From an uncultured Oscillospiraceae bacterium (GTDB lineage: Bacteria; Bacillota; Clostridia; Oscillospirales; Ruminococcaceae), in contig URGV01000067.1 in NCBI GenBank assembly GCA_900547455.1, positions 1 to 5,850 on the forward strand: DNA of 5,850 bases, given 5' to 3'. Shown piece by piece: positions 5,637 to 5,850 of this stretch; position 1 is the stretch's first letter, and each line of letters starts with the position of its first letter. The notes below the pieces were generated by a model. It was not told the DNA's origin. It saw nothing but the letters and a program-made list of their open reading frames with translations, and searched no databases. Position numbers and translations under genes: made by a program.

Positions 5637-5725
5637 GCCCCTGCAACCCTAATGCGAGGAGGGGCTACGCCCCGTCCTCTGCACTCCTCCCCGTGTGGGG
5701 GCGCTCCGCCCCTCCACCCCGGGGG
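5637..5725 (-). repeat. GC-rich dispersed repeat module, right copy (inverted relative to the left one)
   Basis: Read on the minus strand this repeats the left module in the same order: GGGGCGGAGCGCCC (5712-5699), GGAGTGCAGAGG (5687-5676), CCTCGCAT (5659-5652) and GCAGGGGC (5644-5637). Each block is identical to its left counterpart. Blocks span 76 nt here and 71 nt on the left. The module begins at the base after the ABC-F stop. Internal hairpins include GAGGA-GGGGC-TAC-GCCCC-G-TCCTC (5656-5679) and GGGGCG-CTC-CGCCCC (5698-5712). Confidence 0.75.
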
Positions 5726-5730
5726 CTTTT
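5708..5730 (+). terminator. Possible terminator downstream of the ABC-F gene, inside the repeat
   Basis: GCCCC (5708-5712) can pair with GGGGC (5722-5726) over a 9-nt loop, followed by TTTT (5727-5730). Together with the hairpin at 5656-5679 this is the only terminator-like structure after the gene. The U-tract is short, and the same bases can join alternative repeat hairpins, so the call is weak. Confidence 0.35.
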
Positions 5731-5732
5731 AT

Positions 5733-5850
5733 GGGGCTGGCAGCCCCAGCACCCACCTGCAGGCGCTCCGCGAGAGCATGGCATTGCCATGCTCGGCACC
5801 CCGGCCTACTTTCTCGCGTAGAGGAAAGTAGCAGCATAAATGCTGCGAAA
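5733..5850. repeat. Cluster of perfect short hairpins extending the right repeat
   Basis: No gene is supported here. Four inverted repeats follow one another: GGGGCTG/CAGCCCC (5733-5747); GAGCATGGCA/TGCCATGCTC (5774-5794, 10-bp arms around a single T); CTACTTTC/GAAAGTAG (5806-5831); and GCAGCA/TGCTGC (5831-5846, TAAA loop). The third has the same ACTTTC/GAAAGT core as the hairpin at 1-27. GGCGCTCCGC at 5762-5771 repeats the motif at 5700-5709. The left copy lacks the first two hairpins between its module and its ACTTTC hairpin, so the right element looks composite. Confidence 0.6.

Noticed and set aside
5649..5837. Short minus-strand open frame in the right repeat
   Set aside because: It lies entirely in hairpin-rich non-coding repeat DNA and its product has low-complexity Arg/Gly/Ser content.
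1..5850. CRISPR array, tRNA, rRNA, transposase or phage genes
   Set aside because: No regularly spaced direct repeats, no tRNA cloverleaf or rRNA-like sequence, and no recombinase or phage motifs were seen.

Overview
The window reads as an ordinary chromosomal segment of a moderately GC-rich, strictly anaerobic Firmicute. An Oscillospiraceae/Ruminococcaceae-type gut clostridium is my best guess. The reasons are the electron-bifurcating NfnAB pair, strong GGAGG-type ribosome binding sites, TTG/GTG starts, clostridial-style promoters and a Rex-like operator. The taxonomic placement is inference, since there is no rRNA or marker gene in the window.

Layout. 1-116 is a non-coding, hairpin-forming, GC-rich dispersed repeat. 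It is followed by an AT-rich stretch holding a probable terminator (145-174) and a promoter (191-219) whose -35 box lies inside a Rex-like palindrome (188-205). After a leader of about 150 nt come nfnA (375-1214) and nfnB (1207-2601), which overlap by 8 bp and end at two consecutive terminators (2603-2621, 2629-2670). Next, on the minus strand, is a TRIC/UPF0126 (YadS-like) membrane protein (2811-3464) with its own terminator (2700-2747) and promoter (3568-3596). A 324-bp divergent intergenic region separates it from a plus-strand Uup-type ABC-F ATPase (3789-5636), which has a near-consensus promoter (3706-3735). From the base after its stop codon to the end of the window is a second copy of the GC-rich repeat, in inverted orientation to the first, plus further hairpins.

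Function. NfnA and NfnB are the two subunits of the NADH-dependent reduced-ferredoxin:NADP+ oxidoreductase, which links the ferredoxin, NADH and NADPH pools in anaerobes. A Rex-like site over the promoter would tie expression to the NADH/NAD+ ratio. The other two genes look like independent single-gene units: a small predicted channel or transporter, and a ribosome-associated ABC-F ATPase. No sign of a phage, transposase, CRISPR array, toxin-antitoxin pair or defence island was found.

The observations most worth following up are the Rex-like operator, the inverted pair of collinear repeat modules bracketing the three transcription units, the structured nfnA leader, and the repeated half-sites around the ABC-F promoter. 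I see no evidence for a wholly new system here.
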